A stretch of DNA of 64,000 nt, taken from an uncultured Eubacteriales bacterium (GTDB taxonomy: Bacteria > Bacillota > Clostridia > Christensenellales > CAG-314). Positions within the stretch are counted from its first letter, which is position 1; each line of letters opens with the position of its first letter. The position numbers were made by a program, and so were the translations under genes. Under the pieces are notes generated by a model that saw nothing but the letters and a program-made list of their open reading frames with translations, was not told the origin of the DNA and ran no database searches. The DNA is taken from the NCBI GenBank assembly GCA_948938605.1, contig CARAIG010000047.1:1-64000 (forward strand), in the 5' to 3' direction. This document shows positions 37,512-45,535 of this stretch, piece after piece.

Positions 37512-38216
37512 ATGCGTAAATTAGCGGAAAAAGTAGTACTTGTTGCGCAAATTTGCATAACGCTTGTTTTTGCAATTACCGCACTGCTTAACAATACAAA
37601 CTTAATTTATCCCGAACAAGACGGCAACGGCGTTAACAACGCCGCCGATTACGCAGTTGCAAACAACGGCGTTTTAACAACGTTAATTTGGGTATTGTTT
37701 ATTGCGTATTTAGGACTGTCGGCATATATGCTATACGTCAATTTTAGCGAAAGGGAAAACTTAAAACGCGTACTGTTGTTTTGCGACAGCGAAAGCGCAA
37801 CCCACACTACAACAAAAGTCGTACACCGTATAATTGCCGATTGCGCAAAACAAACGGACGGCATTACCGTCAAAAAAACGCGCGTACGCCCCGACGAAAA
37901 GCAAGGCTTTGCAATAAACTTAAAAGTTAAAGTGTCGGCAGACAACGTGTCGCAAGCAATAGATACTTTTAGATGTATGCTTGCCGACAGTTTTAAAAAC
38001 ACACTGGGATTGACTTTTAATTCAATTAATTTCGAAGTGGTTAAACTTAACACGCATTATTCAACAAGCATTAGAAAAGCGGAAGAACAAGCGGAAAAAC
38101 TGGGCGAACAAAGGGAAATAGCCGACGAAATTTACAATGAACCCTTAGACAACGACATAAACTTGGATTGCGTAATAGAAGAAAAGAAAAACAATGACGC
38201 TTCGGACAACTTATAA
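37512..38216 (+). CDS. amaP: AmaP-like alkaline-shock membrane anchor protein
   Basis: A protein of 234 residues with two membrane segments (about 7-28 and 57-80) followed by a cytoplasmic domain of the Asp23/Gls24 type (about 85-190; TTKVVHRIIADCAKQTDGIT, GFAINLKVKVSADN). This matches AmaP, which anchors Asp23 to the membrane during envelope stress in Firmicutes. The C-terminal tail is acidic. The start is the ATG at 37512 with GGGGAG; the seven codons upstream fall in the promoter region. No asp23 gene is adjacent. Confidence 0.8.
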   Translation: MRKLAEKVVLVAQICITLVFAITALLNNTNLIYPEQDGNGVNNAADYAVANNGVLTTLIWVLFIAYLGLSAYMLYVNFSERENLKRVLLFCDSESATHTTTKVVHRIIADCAKQTDGITVKKTRVRPDEKQGFAINLKVKVSADNVSQAIDTFRCMLADSFKNTLGLTFNSINFEVVKLNTHYSTSIRKAEEQAEKLGEQREIADEIYNEPLDNDINLDCVIEEKKNNDASDNL

Positions 38217-38262
38217 TATACGGCACTTAATGCTTTGTTGCAAAGTGCCAGATAAATATCCG

Positions 38263-38712
38263 CTAATTGCGTTTTGATTTAAAATAATTTGTCAGCAGTT
38301 GCGAACACTCTTTTTCCAACACGCCGCCCTGAATTGTCAATTCGTGGTTTAACGTCCGCCCAATTACTTCCGCAAGATGTATACAGCCGTTGCCGCTAAG
38401 GTCGAATGCGCCGAAATACACATTAGATATACGTGCATTGTAGCACGCGCCCAAACACATAACGCAAGGTTCTAACGTAACGTACAAATCGCACCCCGTA
38501 AGCCGCCAATCGTTCAACACGCTGCAAGCGCGCTGTATTGCGACAAGTTCGGCGTGTTCGACGGCATTGCGGGATTTGTTGCGGGTGTTGTGCGCATAAG
38601 CCAAAACAACTCCGTCCTTTACGACTACCGCGCCGATAGGCACTTCGTCTTCGGCGGCGGACAGTTCGGCTTGTTTTAACGCTTGGCGCATAAAATTTTC
38701 GTTAAATTGCAT
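38263..38712 (-). CDS. tadA: tRNA-specific adenosine deaminase
   Basis: A protein of 149 residues of the cytidine/deoxycytidylate deaminase fold that converts A34 to inosine in tRNA-Arg. Zinc site residues are visible as HAELVAIQ (HxE) near residue 53 and EPCVMCLGAC (PCxxC) near 82. NARISNVYFGAFD follows, as in TadA. ATG 38712 has AAAGG upstream, inside the end of the GH2 gene, whose stop is 8 bp before; the two are co-transcribed by position. Confidence 0.95.
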   Translation of the reverse strand: MQFNENFMRQALKQAELSAAEDEVPIGAVVVKDGVVLAYAHNTRNKSRNAVEHAELVAIQRACSVLNDWRLTGCDLYVTLEPCVMCLGACYNARISNVYFGAFDLSGNGCIHLAEVIGRTLNHELTIQGGVLEKECSQLLTNYFKSKRN

Positions 38713-38720
38713 ACATACCT

Positions 38721-40454
38721 TTACAGTTTGATTTTTTTGTTTATTTCCCGCATCATATCGGGATTTATTTTTAGCACTTTGCGGTCGTAAGTGTACAAAC
38801 CGTTAACTTCGTCTTCAACATCGGACACTTGCGTATAGACGGTAGCGGAAAGTCCTTTGTCTATCAACCTAATGACGTCGCGCGTGTACAATTCGTAAAC
38901 GCCGTCGTTAAATTCCGATACCGTTTCGAACTTTTTGTAGCTATACGTACGGTTAGGATTAAAGCTGTGGTCGGCGTCCTTGTAACTGTAACCGCCGAAC
39001 TCCGTCAAGCAAACCGCGCGTTTCGAATCCTTATTTAACCGCACCTTTTTAAAGTACACGTGCATACTGTTAATATCCCCGCCACCTTGGTCGTGCCAAC
39101 CGCTGGCGTGGTCGACTGTACGGGTAGGATCGATGTCCTTTGTAAGTTGCGCAATTTTGTTGGCGTCGAACTGTCCCCAGGCTTCGTTAAAAGGCACCCA
39201 CATAGCAATGGACACACAGTTATACAGTTGGTCGAGCATTTCGGTATATTCCGAAACAAAGTTATCGCGGCTTTCGTCGCTTTTACGCGAAAAGCGCGTA
39301 TAGTTGCCGTCATTCATTTTGTTAATGCCTAAATTGGGCGCAATTAACGTCACCCACTTATGCTGTTTAGTTCCGCCGCTGGGCATATCCTGCCAAACAA
39401 GCATACCGAGACGGTCGCAATGGTAATACCAACGCATAGGCTCCACCTTGATGTGTTTGCGCAGCATATTGAAGCCTAAGTCTTTCATTGCCTTGATATC
39501 GAATTGCAACGCTTCGTCGCTAGGCGCGGTATACAAGCCGTCGCTGTAATAACCTTGGTCGAGCAAACCGTTGTGGAAGTACGGCGCATTATTCAACATT
39601 AAACGGTAATATTTGCCGACCTTTTCGCACGAAAACTTGCGCATACCGAAGTAGCTTTCCACTTTGTCCCTACGGGAAATTACGCGCAGATTGTACAAAA
39701 ACGGGTCATCGGGCGACCACATTTTAAACACTTCTTTGGGGAAATACAACTTGATTGCGCCTTTGCCGTCAGCGCTTACAATTTCCTTTTGCCCGTCTAA
39801 CACTTTGACTGTTATGGGCTCGTCGATGTTTAATTCCGCTTCCACCGTCACCGAAGCGTCGTCGATATTGGGCGTTATGCGTATGCTTTGTATATAATGC
39901 GCGGGGACGCTTTCCAACCATACCGTCTGCCAAATTCCGCTTTGCGGAGTATACCACATTCCGCCGCGAGACGTGGACTGTTTGCCGTTTGCGTAATGTT
40001 TTGTATCGGTAAAGTCGCGCACTTTAACTACAAGTTCGTTTGTTTCCGCAAGCGACTGGGTAATGTCTACGGTAAAGCTGTTATATCCGCCTTCGTGATG
40101 ATACAAATGCTTGTTGTTGACGTAAACGTCTGCAATGCAGTCCACTGCGCCGAAGTTTAACAAAACTATGTCCTTGACAAAAGTCTTGGGCAAAGTAAAC
40201 GATGTACGGTAAAACAAATACTCGTTAGGTTTGACGATACGGTCAACCCCCGATAACGGCGATTCGGGTGAAAAAGGCACTAATATTTTTCCGTCGTATT
40301 TAGTCGGCATTACGTCCTTTTTAGTAATTGCGTAATCCCACTTACCGTTAAGGTTGATATAACTGTTGCGTACAAATTGCGGGCGGGGATATTCCTGCAA
40401 GGGTTTATCCGTTAAATTTTCGCCCCATACGGTTGTAAGTTGTTGTAACGCCAT
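38721..40454 (-). CDS. Glycoside hydrolase family 2 enzyme
   Basis: A protein of 577 residues with the GH2 order: jelly-roll sugar-binding domain (RPQFVRNSYINLNGKWDYAI at about 24; LLNFGAVDCIADVYVNNKHL), Ig-like domain, and TIM barrel. The acid/base Glu is in WVPFNEAWGQFD (about 423) and the likely nucleophile in CLTEFGGY (about 483). No signal peptide, so it works in the cytoplasm on imported oligosaccharides. Specificity (beta-galactosidase, glucuronidase or mannosidase) cannot be told; it is shorter than LacZ. ATG 40454 follows GGAGGA. First gene before tadA. Confidence 0.9.
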   Translation of the reverse strand: MALQQLTTVWGENLTDKPLQEYPRPQFVRNSYINLNGKWDYAITKKDVMPTKYDGKILVPFSPESPLSGVDRIVKPNEYLFYRTSFTLPKTFVKDIVLLNFGAVDCIADVYVNNKHLYHHEGGYNSFTVDITQSLAETNELVVKVRDFTDTKHYANGKQSTSRGGMWYTPQSGIWQTVWLESVPAHYIQSIRITPNIDDASVTVEAELNIDEPITVKVLDGQKEIVSADGKGAIKLYFPKEVFKMWSPDDPFLYNLRVISRRDKVESYFGMRKFSCEKVGKYYRLMLNNAPYFHNGLLDQGYYSDGLYTAPSDEALQFDIKAMKDLGFNMLRKHIKVEPMRWYYHCDRLGMLVWQDMPSGGTKQHKWVTLIAPNLGINKMNDGNYTRFSRKSDESRDNFVSEYTEMLDQLYNCVSIAMWVPFNEAWGQFDANKIAQLTKDIDPTRTVDHASGWHDQGGGDINSMHVYFKKVRLNKDSKRAVCLTEFGGYSYKDADHSFNPNRTYSYKKFETVSEFNDGVYELYTRDVIRLIDKGLSATVYTQVSDVEDEVNGLYTYDRKVLKINPDMMREINKKIKL

Positions 40455-40515
40455 AGTTCGGTTCCTCCGATTGCCCGCGCAGCCAATGTTAATAGCGAAC
40501 GCGTATTACGAATTA

Positions 40516-40544
40516 ATTGTAGCACAAGTTTGTTAAGATGTAAA
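40516..40544 (-). promoter_or_regulatory. Promoter of the GH2-tadA operon
   Basis: TTTACA (40539-40544) and TACAAT (40516-40521) on the minus strand, 17 bp apart. Confidence 0.75.
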
Positions 40545-40605
40545 CAACGAATATGTTAAGTTAAATACAAAACAAAAAATATATTTCGTCAATATCCAAA
40601 GCAGG

Positions 40606-40635
40606 TTGCAAAATCATACGGAATTGTGGTACAAT
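40606..40635 (+). promoter_or_regulatory. dut promoter
   Basis: TTGCAA (40606-40611) and TACAAT (40630-40635), 18 bp apart, with TGG before the -10 box. Confidence 0.7.
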
Positions 40636-40666
40636 AATTTTGCAATTTAATTAAAGGAAAAGACAA

Positions 40667-41146
40667 ATGCAAATTAACGCAAGATTTGAAAAAGTAAGTT
40701 TTACGCAATTTGCCGAATACGGCAACGAACAAACATACAATGAAATAAAAATACCCAAACGTGCAACGGAATTAAGCGCAGGGTACGACTTTTTTGCGCC
40801 GACGGATATAACTTTTGAAGCAGGGCAAACAGTTACGGTTGCAACGGGCATACGCATTGTTATGCCTAACGATTACTTTTTGATGATAGTTCCCCGCAGC
40901 GGATTGGGCTTTAAATACAAATTGCGTTTAAACAATACGGTAGGCATAATCGACGCCGATTACGTAAACTCGCCTAACGAAGGGCACATATTTGTGCGTA
41001 TGACGAACGAAAGCGACAAAACTTTGGAAATAAAAAAAGGCGAAGCGTTTGCGCAAGGAATTTTACTTGCCTACAACACTACCGCCGACGACTGTGTTAC
41101 CGAACAACGCAAAGGCGGATTAGGTTCGACAACGAAGCCAAAATAA
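40667..41146 (+). CDS. dut: dUTP diphosphatase
   Basis: A trimeric dUTPase-type protein of 159 residues that hydrolyses dUTP to dUMP and pyrophosphate. The five motifs are visible: SAGYDFFAP (motif 1), PRSGLGFKY (2), GIIDADY (3), KKGEAFAQGIL (4) and RKGGLGST at the C-terminus (5). ATG follows AAAGGAAAAGACAA. Monocistronic, terminated after the structured stretch that follows. Confidence 0.95.
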   Translation: MQINARFEKVSFTQFAEYGNEQTYNEIKIPKRATELSAGYDFFAPTDITFEAGQTVTVATGIRIVMPNDYFLMIVPRSGLGFKYKLRLNNTVGIIDADYVNSPNEGHIFVRMTNESDKTLEIKKGEAFAQGILLAYNTTADDCVTEQRKGGLGSTTKPK

Positions 41147-41336
41147 TAAATACAATAAAAAACACTCCTTCAATCGCCACACGAAATACTGCCTTGATGT
41201 GTCATTCATTGACGAATCCTCCTGTGGTTATTTGTTCAGCTGCCGGGCTTGAACTCATTATACCACGGGAGGATTCTTTTGCTCATCGGTTAACCTTCAC
41301 GGAAACACCGAACTATCCGATGGTTTTCGGCACACC
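41120..41336 (-). other. Structured remnant with promoter-like box and 29-codon ORF
   Basis: On the minus strand GTGGTATAAT (-10-like, about 41253-41262) leads to a long hairpin (GAATCCTCC...GGAGGATTC arms at 41213-41221 and 41268-41276, with an inner GTTCA/TGAAC pair). ACAGGAGGATTC then precedes an ATG at 41209 that opens a 29-codon frame (MNDTSRQYFVWRLKECF start) ending at 41120, antisense to the end of dut. CATCGG/CCGATG at about 41284-41322 is another pair. It looks like the head of a mobile element or small gene now cut off. I do not recognise it. Confidence 0.4.
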
Positions 41337-41371
41337 AAAAGGCACCGTGACTTTAATCACGGTGCCTTTTT
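41337..41371 (+). terminator. Terminator after dut (bidirectional)
   Basis: Perfect 10-bp stem GGCACCGTGA/TCACGGTGCC followed by TTTTT on the plus strand, with AAAA before it, so it can also act on the minus strand. Confidence 0.9.
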
Positions 41372-41399
41372 AAGCGATTTGCTTTTGTACTTTACGACG

Positions 41400-41770
41400 T
41401 CAATATTGTATCTTGAAATAATCAAGGTAAAGTTTGAATTTGTCTTGCGCCGCAAGGCAAGTGTCCCGCAAATAACCACGCTCGTTTTGCCACTCCTTTA
41501 ATCCGCGATAGTAAAACAGTTTTAATTCTTCGTCAATTATAAACGGAACGATATTATATTTTAAGCAATCCTTGAAAAGTAAAAGTCTGCCGATACGCCC
41601 GTTGCCGTCTTGAAATAAGTAAGTATGTTTATTTTCCATAACTCATATATGCCAGTTAAATATTTGTCCGGTCGAATGTCACAAAGCGACAGCGAAATAT
41701 TTCCTTGAACACGTAAAAGCATACCGAGACTTTTCCTGATCTGTTTTAATACACAATCAGCAACACGATA
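41400..41770 (-). pseudogene. Fic-domain protein remnant
   Basis: The frame 41400-41639 encodes 79 residues ending a Fic protein: FQDGNGRIGRLLLFKDCLKY, then NIVPFIIDEELK and FYYRGLKEW. The Fic signature should be HPFxDGNGRxGR, but the His-Pro reads Tyr-Leu, so the catalytic His is gone. Upstream, no continuous frame exists: the next segment (for example RPDKYLTGIYELWKI) is in a different frame and stops occur in all three. Active Fic enzymes AMPylate proteins. This copy is dead. It sits next to the structured remnant at 41120-41336, which suggests a degraded insertion. The left part beyond about 41770 cannot be assigned. Confidence 0.8.
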
Positions 41771-41973
41771 TATAATTATTTCGCAATTATATACAATTCT
41801 TCGTATTCTGATTGCGTAATTATTTTCTTTTCCAATAAAATTCGAATATGAATTTTAGTCAAACAATCATAGGTATTTATCATTGCGTCAAAGTAAAATC
41901 TTAATTTGTTGACTAAAATTATTTTTTAACAACAGCACGATTTAAAATTTATTAAACAACAGCAATAATTTTG

Positions 41974-42002
41974 TTGCGTTTTGGAAAATAATGTGGTATG
42001 AT
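41974..42002 (+). promoter_or_regulatory. Promoter of the tetR-antiporter operon
   Basis: TTGCGT (41974-41979) and TATGAT (41997-42002), 17 bp apart, TGG before the -10 box. No clear operator palindrome is seen; autoregulation would be expected for this family. Confidence 0.65.
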
Positions 42003-42036
42003 ATGGAAACAAAATATAGGAGTTTTTGTTTCCGTT

Positions 42037-42513
42037 ATGAAAAATGCAATTTTAGAAGCGACAATAATAGGCTTACAAAAAGACGGGTTGAAGTTTTCAA
42101 TCGATACGATAGCAAGCAAATTGAAAATATCCAAAAAGACGGTATACAAGTTTTTCCCTTGCAAGGAAGACTTAGCGGTTGCGGTATACGATAAATTTTA
42201 CGACGAAACAAATAAACGCATTGACGCGTTGACTGACGACAAAGCCGTAGACAGTTTTGCCGAACTGCTAAATTTGTATTATCAATCGTATTGTATGATA
42301 CGTGACGACGTTTTCAACAAATTTGCCTTAAACGACGTCGTAAAAAAAATAGCATTGCAAAAGCACAATGAAATTAAGGACAAATTTAAAGGCACGTTAC
42401 AAACCGACGAAATTGACACCGCTATGTTTATTATAGACGGCGTGTTGGAAAAGTTAAACGGACAACCTTTAACGGCGCAAATAACGTCAAGATTGGAGCA
42501 ATTAATATGGTAG
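42037..42513 (+). CDS. TetR-family transcriptional regulator
   Basis: A protein of 158 residues with an N-terminal helix-turn-helix (SIDTIASKLKISKKTVYKFF, residues about 19-38) followed by FPCKEDLAVAVYDKF, the usual TetR pattern. The rest is helical ligand-binding domain, somewhat short for the family. The ATG at 42037 was chosen because the ATG at 41998 lies in the -10 box. AGGAG is 14 bases upstream, a long spacing. It overlaps the antiporter gene by 7 bases, which it probably controls. Confidence 0.88.
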   Translation: MKNAILEATIIGLQKDGLKFSIDTIASKLKISKKTVYKFFPCKEDLAVAVYDKFYDETNKRIDALTDDKAVDSFAELLNLYYQSYCMIRDDVFNKFALNDVVKKIALQKHNEIKDKFKGTLQTDEIDTAMFIIDGVLEKLNGQPLTAQITSRLEQLIW

Positions 42514-43754
42514 TTGATATTTTAAGATTATTCGGAGTGTTGTGTATAGCGTTTGTTGTGGGCAAACTGGTTTCAAAAATTAAATTACCCGCAATTTTAG
42601 GTTGGTTACTGACGGGCATTGCATTCGGACCGTATCTTGCGCAAGTAATAACGTTTGAAATTACCGACGCTGTGTGGTATAAAATATTTGTAAAAGTTTT
42701 CGAGTGTTTTGCCGGCGTAATGATAGGCAGAGAGATTATATTCAAAAAAATTGCCAAATCGGGCAAACAAATTATCGGCATAACGGCAATACAGGCATTG
42801 GGAACATTTGCGTTTGTGTCGCTTGCATTTGCAATAACCTTTTTAATTGCAAAAATACCCGTTTATTTAGCGTTTGTGTTCGGCGGAATTGCACTTGCAA
42901 CGGCGCCCGCGCCTGCACTGTCAATTGTTAACGAATACCGCACAAACGGTCCCGTAACCAAAACGCTCATACCCCTTGCGGCAATAGACGACGTAATAGG
43001 CGTAATTGTGTTTATTACCACCATATCGGTAATAGGCGCAGTTAAGGGCGGACAATCTACATCTGTCCTTTTAACTATTGGCACAATAGTTTTCCCATTT
43101 GTTATAGGTGTTGCGTTCGGCGTTGCCGTAGGCTTTATCTTGCGTAAAATTAAAAACGCAGTCGGTTGCCTTGCGGTATTTTTAGCAGGATTGCTATGCT
43201 GCGTTGCGACGGGTATAGTAATCGACTACTTTGTTTTCCACGCTTTTTCGCTAAACTATTTACTTATAGGTATGGCATATGCTTCCGCAGTCGCCAACTT
43301 AATAGACGAACAAAAATTAGAAGATATGATGAAAAAGTACGCCCCAGTATTAAACATTTCACTAGTTATAGTCATTGTCAACTTGGGGTTGCCCCTTGAC
43401 TACCGTCTGATTGCGGGCGCGGGTATATTTACCGTAATATACATTGTGTCAAGAGCAATCGGCAAAATAGGCTTTTCGTTTATAGGCGGAAAAATTACCA
43501 AAGCCGAACCTGCCGTTACAAAATGGCTTGGGTTTACGCTACTGCCCCATTCGGGAGTTTCGTTAGTATTTACAGGAATAGCGGTAAATACGTTTATGAC
43601 GATAGATCAATCGTTAGCAACGATCATTTCGGGGACGATAGTCGCGGCGGCAATTATAAACGAAATTATTGCAGTAATACTTGCCAAAGTAGCATTTAAA
43701 AAGGCAGGGGAACTAGACGCCCCGAAAAACAGTACCGACATTGCCGAAAACTAA
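42507..43754 (+). CDS. CPA2-type cation:proton antiporter
   Basis: An inner-membrane protein of 415 residues with about 12-13 membrane segments. LPAILGWLLTGIAFGP near residue 27 and IPLAAIDDVIGVIVF near 150 (the paired Asp of the transport site) match the Kef/Nap monovalent cation:proton antiporters. It lacks the TrkA-N domain of KefB/C. The ATG overlaps the end of tetR with GGAG upstream, so it is the regulated partner. Ion specificity (Na+ or K+) is unknown. Confidence 0.9.
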   Translation: MVVDILRLFGVLCIAFVVGKLVSKIKLPAILGWLLTGIAFGPYLAQVITFEITDAVWYKIFVKVFECFAGVMIGREIIFKKIAKSGKQIIGITAIQALGTFAFVSLAFAITFLIAKIPVYLAFVFGGIALATAPAPALSIVNEYRTNGPVTKTLIPLAAIDDVIGVIVFITTISVIGAVKGGQSTSVLLTIGTIVFPFVIGVAFGVAVGFILRKIKNAVGCLAVFLAGLLCCVATGIVIDYFVFHAFSLNYLLIGMAYASAVANLIDEQKLEDMMKKYAPVLNISLVIVIVNLGLPLDYRLIAGAGIFTVIYIVSRAIGKIGFSFIGGKITKAEPAVTKWLGFTLLPHSGVSLVFTGIAVNTFMTIDQSLATIISGTIVAAAIINEIIAVILAKVAFKKAGELDAPKNSTDIAEN

Positions 43755-43814
43755 CGCAACTCGATTACTTATTGCAAACTATTGACATATACAACAATTT
43801 TAGATAGGATATTT

Positions 43815-43917
43815 AAGCACTGTAAAGATTTGACAGCAATGTAACATTAGAACACTGTAAAGTTTTATGCAGTGCAATATGTTGTTATCTGCGTAACTAC
43901 GCACTTACAGTACGTAA
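43815..43917 (+). repeat. Structured repeat family D, copy 3 (one and a half units)
   Basis: A partial unit (AGCACTGTAAAGATTTGACA, 43817-43836) precedes a full one: GAACACTGTAAAGTTT, CAGTGCAATATGTTGTTATC, then GCGTAACTACGCACTTACAG. ACTGTAA (43854-43860) pairs with TTACAGT (43905-43911). In copy 1 the same helix is ACTGTGA/TCACAGT, a compensatory change. Confidence 0.78.
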
Positions 43918-43960
43918 AGCGCGGTAAAACGGCTAAACCGTACAAGCAAACAAATTAAAC

Positions 43961-43989
43961 TTGACTAACCGCAACGGTTGGAGTAAAAT
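43961..43989 (+). promoter_or_regulatory. Promoter of the thioesterase gene (leaderless arrangement)
   Basis: TTGACT (43961-43966) and TAAAAT (43984-43989), 17 bp apart. Only six bases separate the -10 box from the ATG at 43996, and there is no Shine-Dalgarno. Confidence 0.82.
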
Positions 43990-43995
43990 ACAGAT

Positions 43996-44508
43996 ATGAA
44001 AGTTATAAGTAAACAAAAGAACAGTAAAATGTGTATCATTTGCGGTATGGACAACGAATACGGACTGCGCGCGCCATTTTACAATATGGAAGACGGCAGT
44101 GTAATGACTGTGTTCCGTTACCGCGAACAACACCAAAGCTATCCCCAACGCGTGCATGGCGGACTTATTACCGCAATGCTGGACGAAATGGGTTTGCGCG
44201 CATTGTGGGCGAAGGATTTGGACGAAAGGCAATTCGGCGTTACAATGACGTTGGAAGTAAAATTCCGCAAGCCCGTGCCCTACGACGTCGACTTAATGGG
44301 CAAGGCGATTATAGTAAAGGACAACGACCGCTTCCTCGTTACCGAAGCAAACATTACCGACGTCTACGGTAACGTACTGGCAAACGGTACTATTAAATAC
44401 CTAAAACTACCGTTAGACAAACTTGGCAACAACATTTCCGCACACGAAGAAATGTGCTACTTAATCGACGACGGGGTAACGGAAATTAATTACAAACAAC
44501 CCGATTAG
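43996..44508 (+). CDS. PaaI-family hotdog thioesterase
   Basis: A hotdog-fold protein of 170 residues. QRVHGGLITAMLDEMG (about residues 51-66) is the PaaI-type active-site helix, in which an Asp or Glu and the Gly-Gly act on acyl-CoA thioesters. The N-terminus has CIICGMDNEYGL, the start common to many such proteins. The substrate is unknown. The mRNA appears leaderless, with the ATG at the predicted transcription start. Confidence 0.88.
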   Translation: MKVISKQKNSKMCIICGMDNEYGLRAPFYNMEDGSVMTVFRYREQHQSYPQRVHGGLITAMLDEMGLRALWAKDLDERQFGVTMTLEVKFRKPVPYDVDLMGKAIIVKDNDRFLVTEANITDVYGNVLANGTIKYLKLPLDKLGNNISAHEEMCYLIDDGVTEINYKQPD

Positions 44509-44560
44509 TCGGCGTTAACGCTTTACTTGCGCGTTTGTCGCGATTAATTAAATATTACAC

Positions 44561-44598
44561 AAAACCGTCCGCTGTAAAACAACAGCAGACGGTTTTTA
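44561..44598 (+). terminator. Bidirectional terminator between the thioesterase and DUF3737 genes
   Basis: AAAACCGTC...GACGGTTTT with inner GCTGT/ACAGC, T-rich on both exits. It lies between two converging genes and can serve both. Confidence 0.9.
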
Positions 44599-44612
44599 AT
44601 TTGTTTAAATTT

Positions 44613-45476
44613 TTACTTTTTTAATTGCACTACTTTGCAGTTGCAGGGATACTTGCTGTCGGAAGTTATAATAACTTCCCCTATGCTGTCGGCTACAATC
44701 CTACCCGAACGGGGGTTTTTAACCGACACGATATTACCGACAACCGAAGCTTCCGCGTCGGAATACTCAAACGCCAAGTCGGTGTCAATCATTGTGCAAT
44801 TGACAAGCGTTAAATTTTTGCAATAACACAACGGTTGCGTGCCGATAATTTTGCAATCTATTAACGTTAAGCCTTGCGAATACCAAGCAAGATATTCCCC
44901 CTTGACGACGCTGTTTTTAACCGTTACGTTTTGCGAATGCCAAAAGGCGTCCTTTGTATCCAGTACGCTGTTTTCTATAACGACGTTTTGAACATATTGA
45001 AAGGAATATTTGCCTTTAAACTGCACGTTGCGCAGTTTTATATCCGTACCTATGAAAAACAGATATTCGCTTGAAATTTCGCTGTCGGCAATTTCCGCAA
45101 AATGACTTTTCCAACCGAATTCCGGAGATACGATTAGAGAATTGCCTATACGTATGTTGTTACATTCGCGCAGTGCCTTGATGCCTAGCAATTGCGAGTT
45201 GTCGATTGTAACATCGTCGGAATACCACAATCCCGCACGACAGTTTTCCGTCAATACAACATTGTTCAATGTCACTCCTACGTCGTGCCACAACGGGTAA
45301 CGCAAGTTAAAACGACTGTCCGCAACAAATATGTTCCTTGCTTCCTTTAAAGCCGATTCGCCGTCTTCTACGCCGTCAAACGCACAATTTACAATCCTTG
45401 TGTCGGTTGCGCCGTACAAGGCGCGTTCCTCGCCGAACGTTTGGTTTTGTACCGTGTTAATGTAAGATTTTTCCAT
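44613..45476 (-). CDS. DUF3737-family protein (right-handed beta-helix type)
   Basis: A protein of 287 residues made of short repeats such as NVVIENSVLDTKDAFWHS, NVTVKNSVVKGEYLAWYS and LTLIDCKIIGTQPLCYC, each about 20 residues, as in a parallel beta-helix. It matches the DUF3737 family, found in gut Firmicutes and of unknown function. No signal peptide. The ATG at 45476 has no ribosome site and lies 7 bases after a -10 box, so the mRNA is probably leaderless. Confidence 0.88.
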   Translation of the reverse strand: MEKSYINTVQNQTFGEERALYGATDTRIVNCAFDGVEDGESALKEARNIFVADSRFNLRYPLWHDVGVTLNNVVLTENCRAGLWYSDDVTIDNSQLLGIKALRECNNIRIGNSLIVSPEFGWKSHFAEIADSEISSEYLFFIGTDIKLRNVQFKGKYSFQYVQNVVIENSVLDTKDAFWHSQNVTVKNSVVKGEYLAWYSQGLTLIDCKIIGTQPLCYCKNLTLVNCTMIDTDLAFEYSDAEASVVGNIVSVKNPRSGRIVADSIGEVIITSDSKYPCNCKVVQLKK

Positions 45477-45483
45477 AACGTAC

Positions 45484-45512
45484 AGTCTAGCAAATTTGTT
45501 GCTTTATGTCAA
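45484..45512 (-). promoter_or_regulatory. Promoter of the DUF3737 gene (leaderless arrangement)
   Basis: TTGACA (45507-45512) and TAGACT (45484-45489) on the minus strand, 17 bp apart, seven bases before the ATG. Confidence 0.8.
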
Positions 45513-45535
45513 ATGTCAACACCGCTACATAATCA

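Noticed and set aside
38222..38250. Terminator after amaP
   Set aside because: GGCACTT/AAGTGCC can pair but there is no T-run, so I did not list it as a terminator.
41213..41276. tRNA or SECIS-like element
   Set aside because: The folded segment lacks acceptor and T-arm geometry; there is no TTC loop motif in the right place and no selenoprotein gene nearby.
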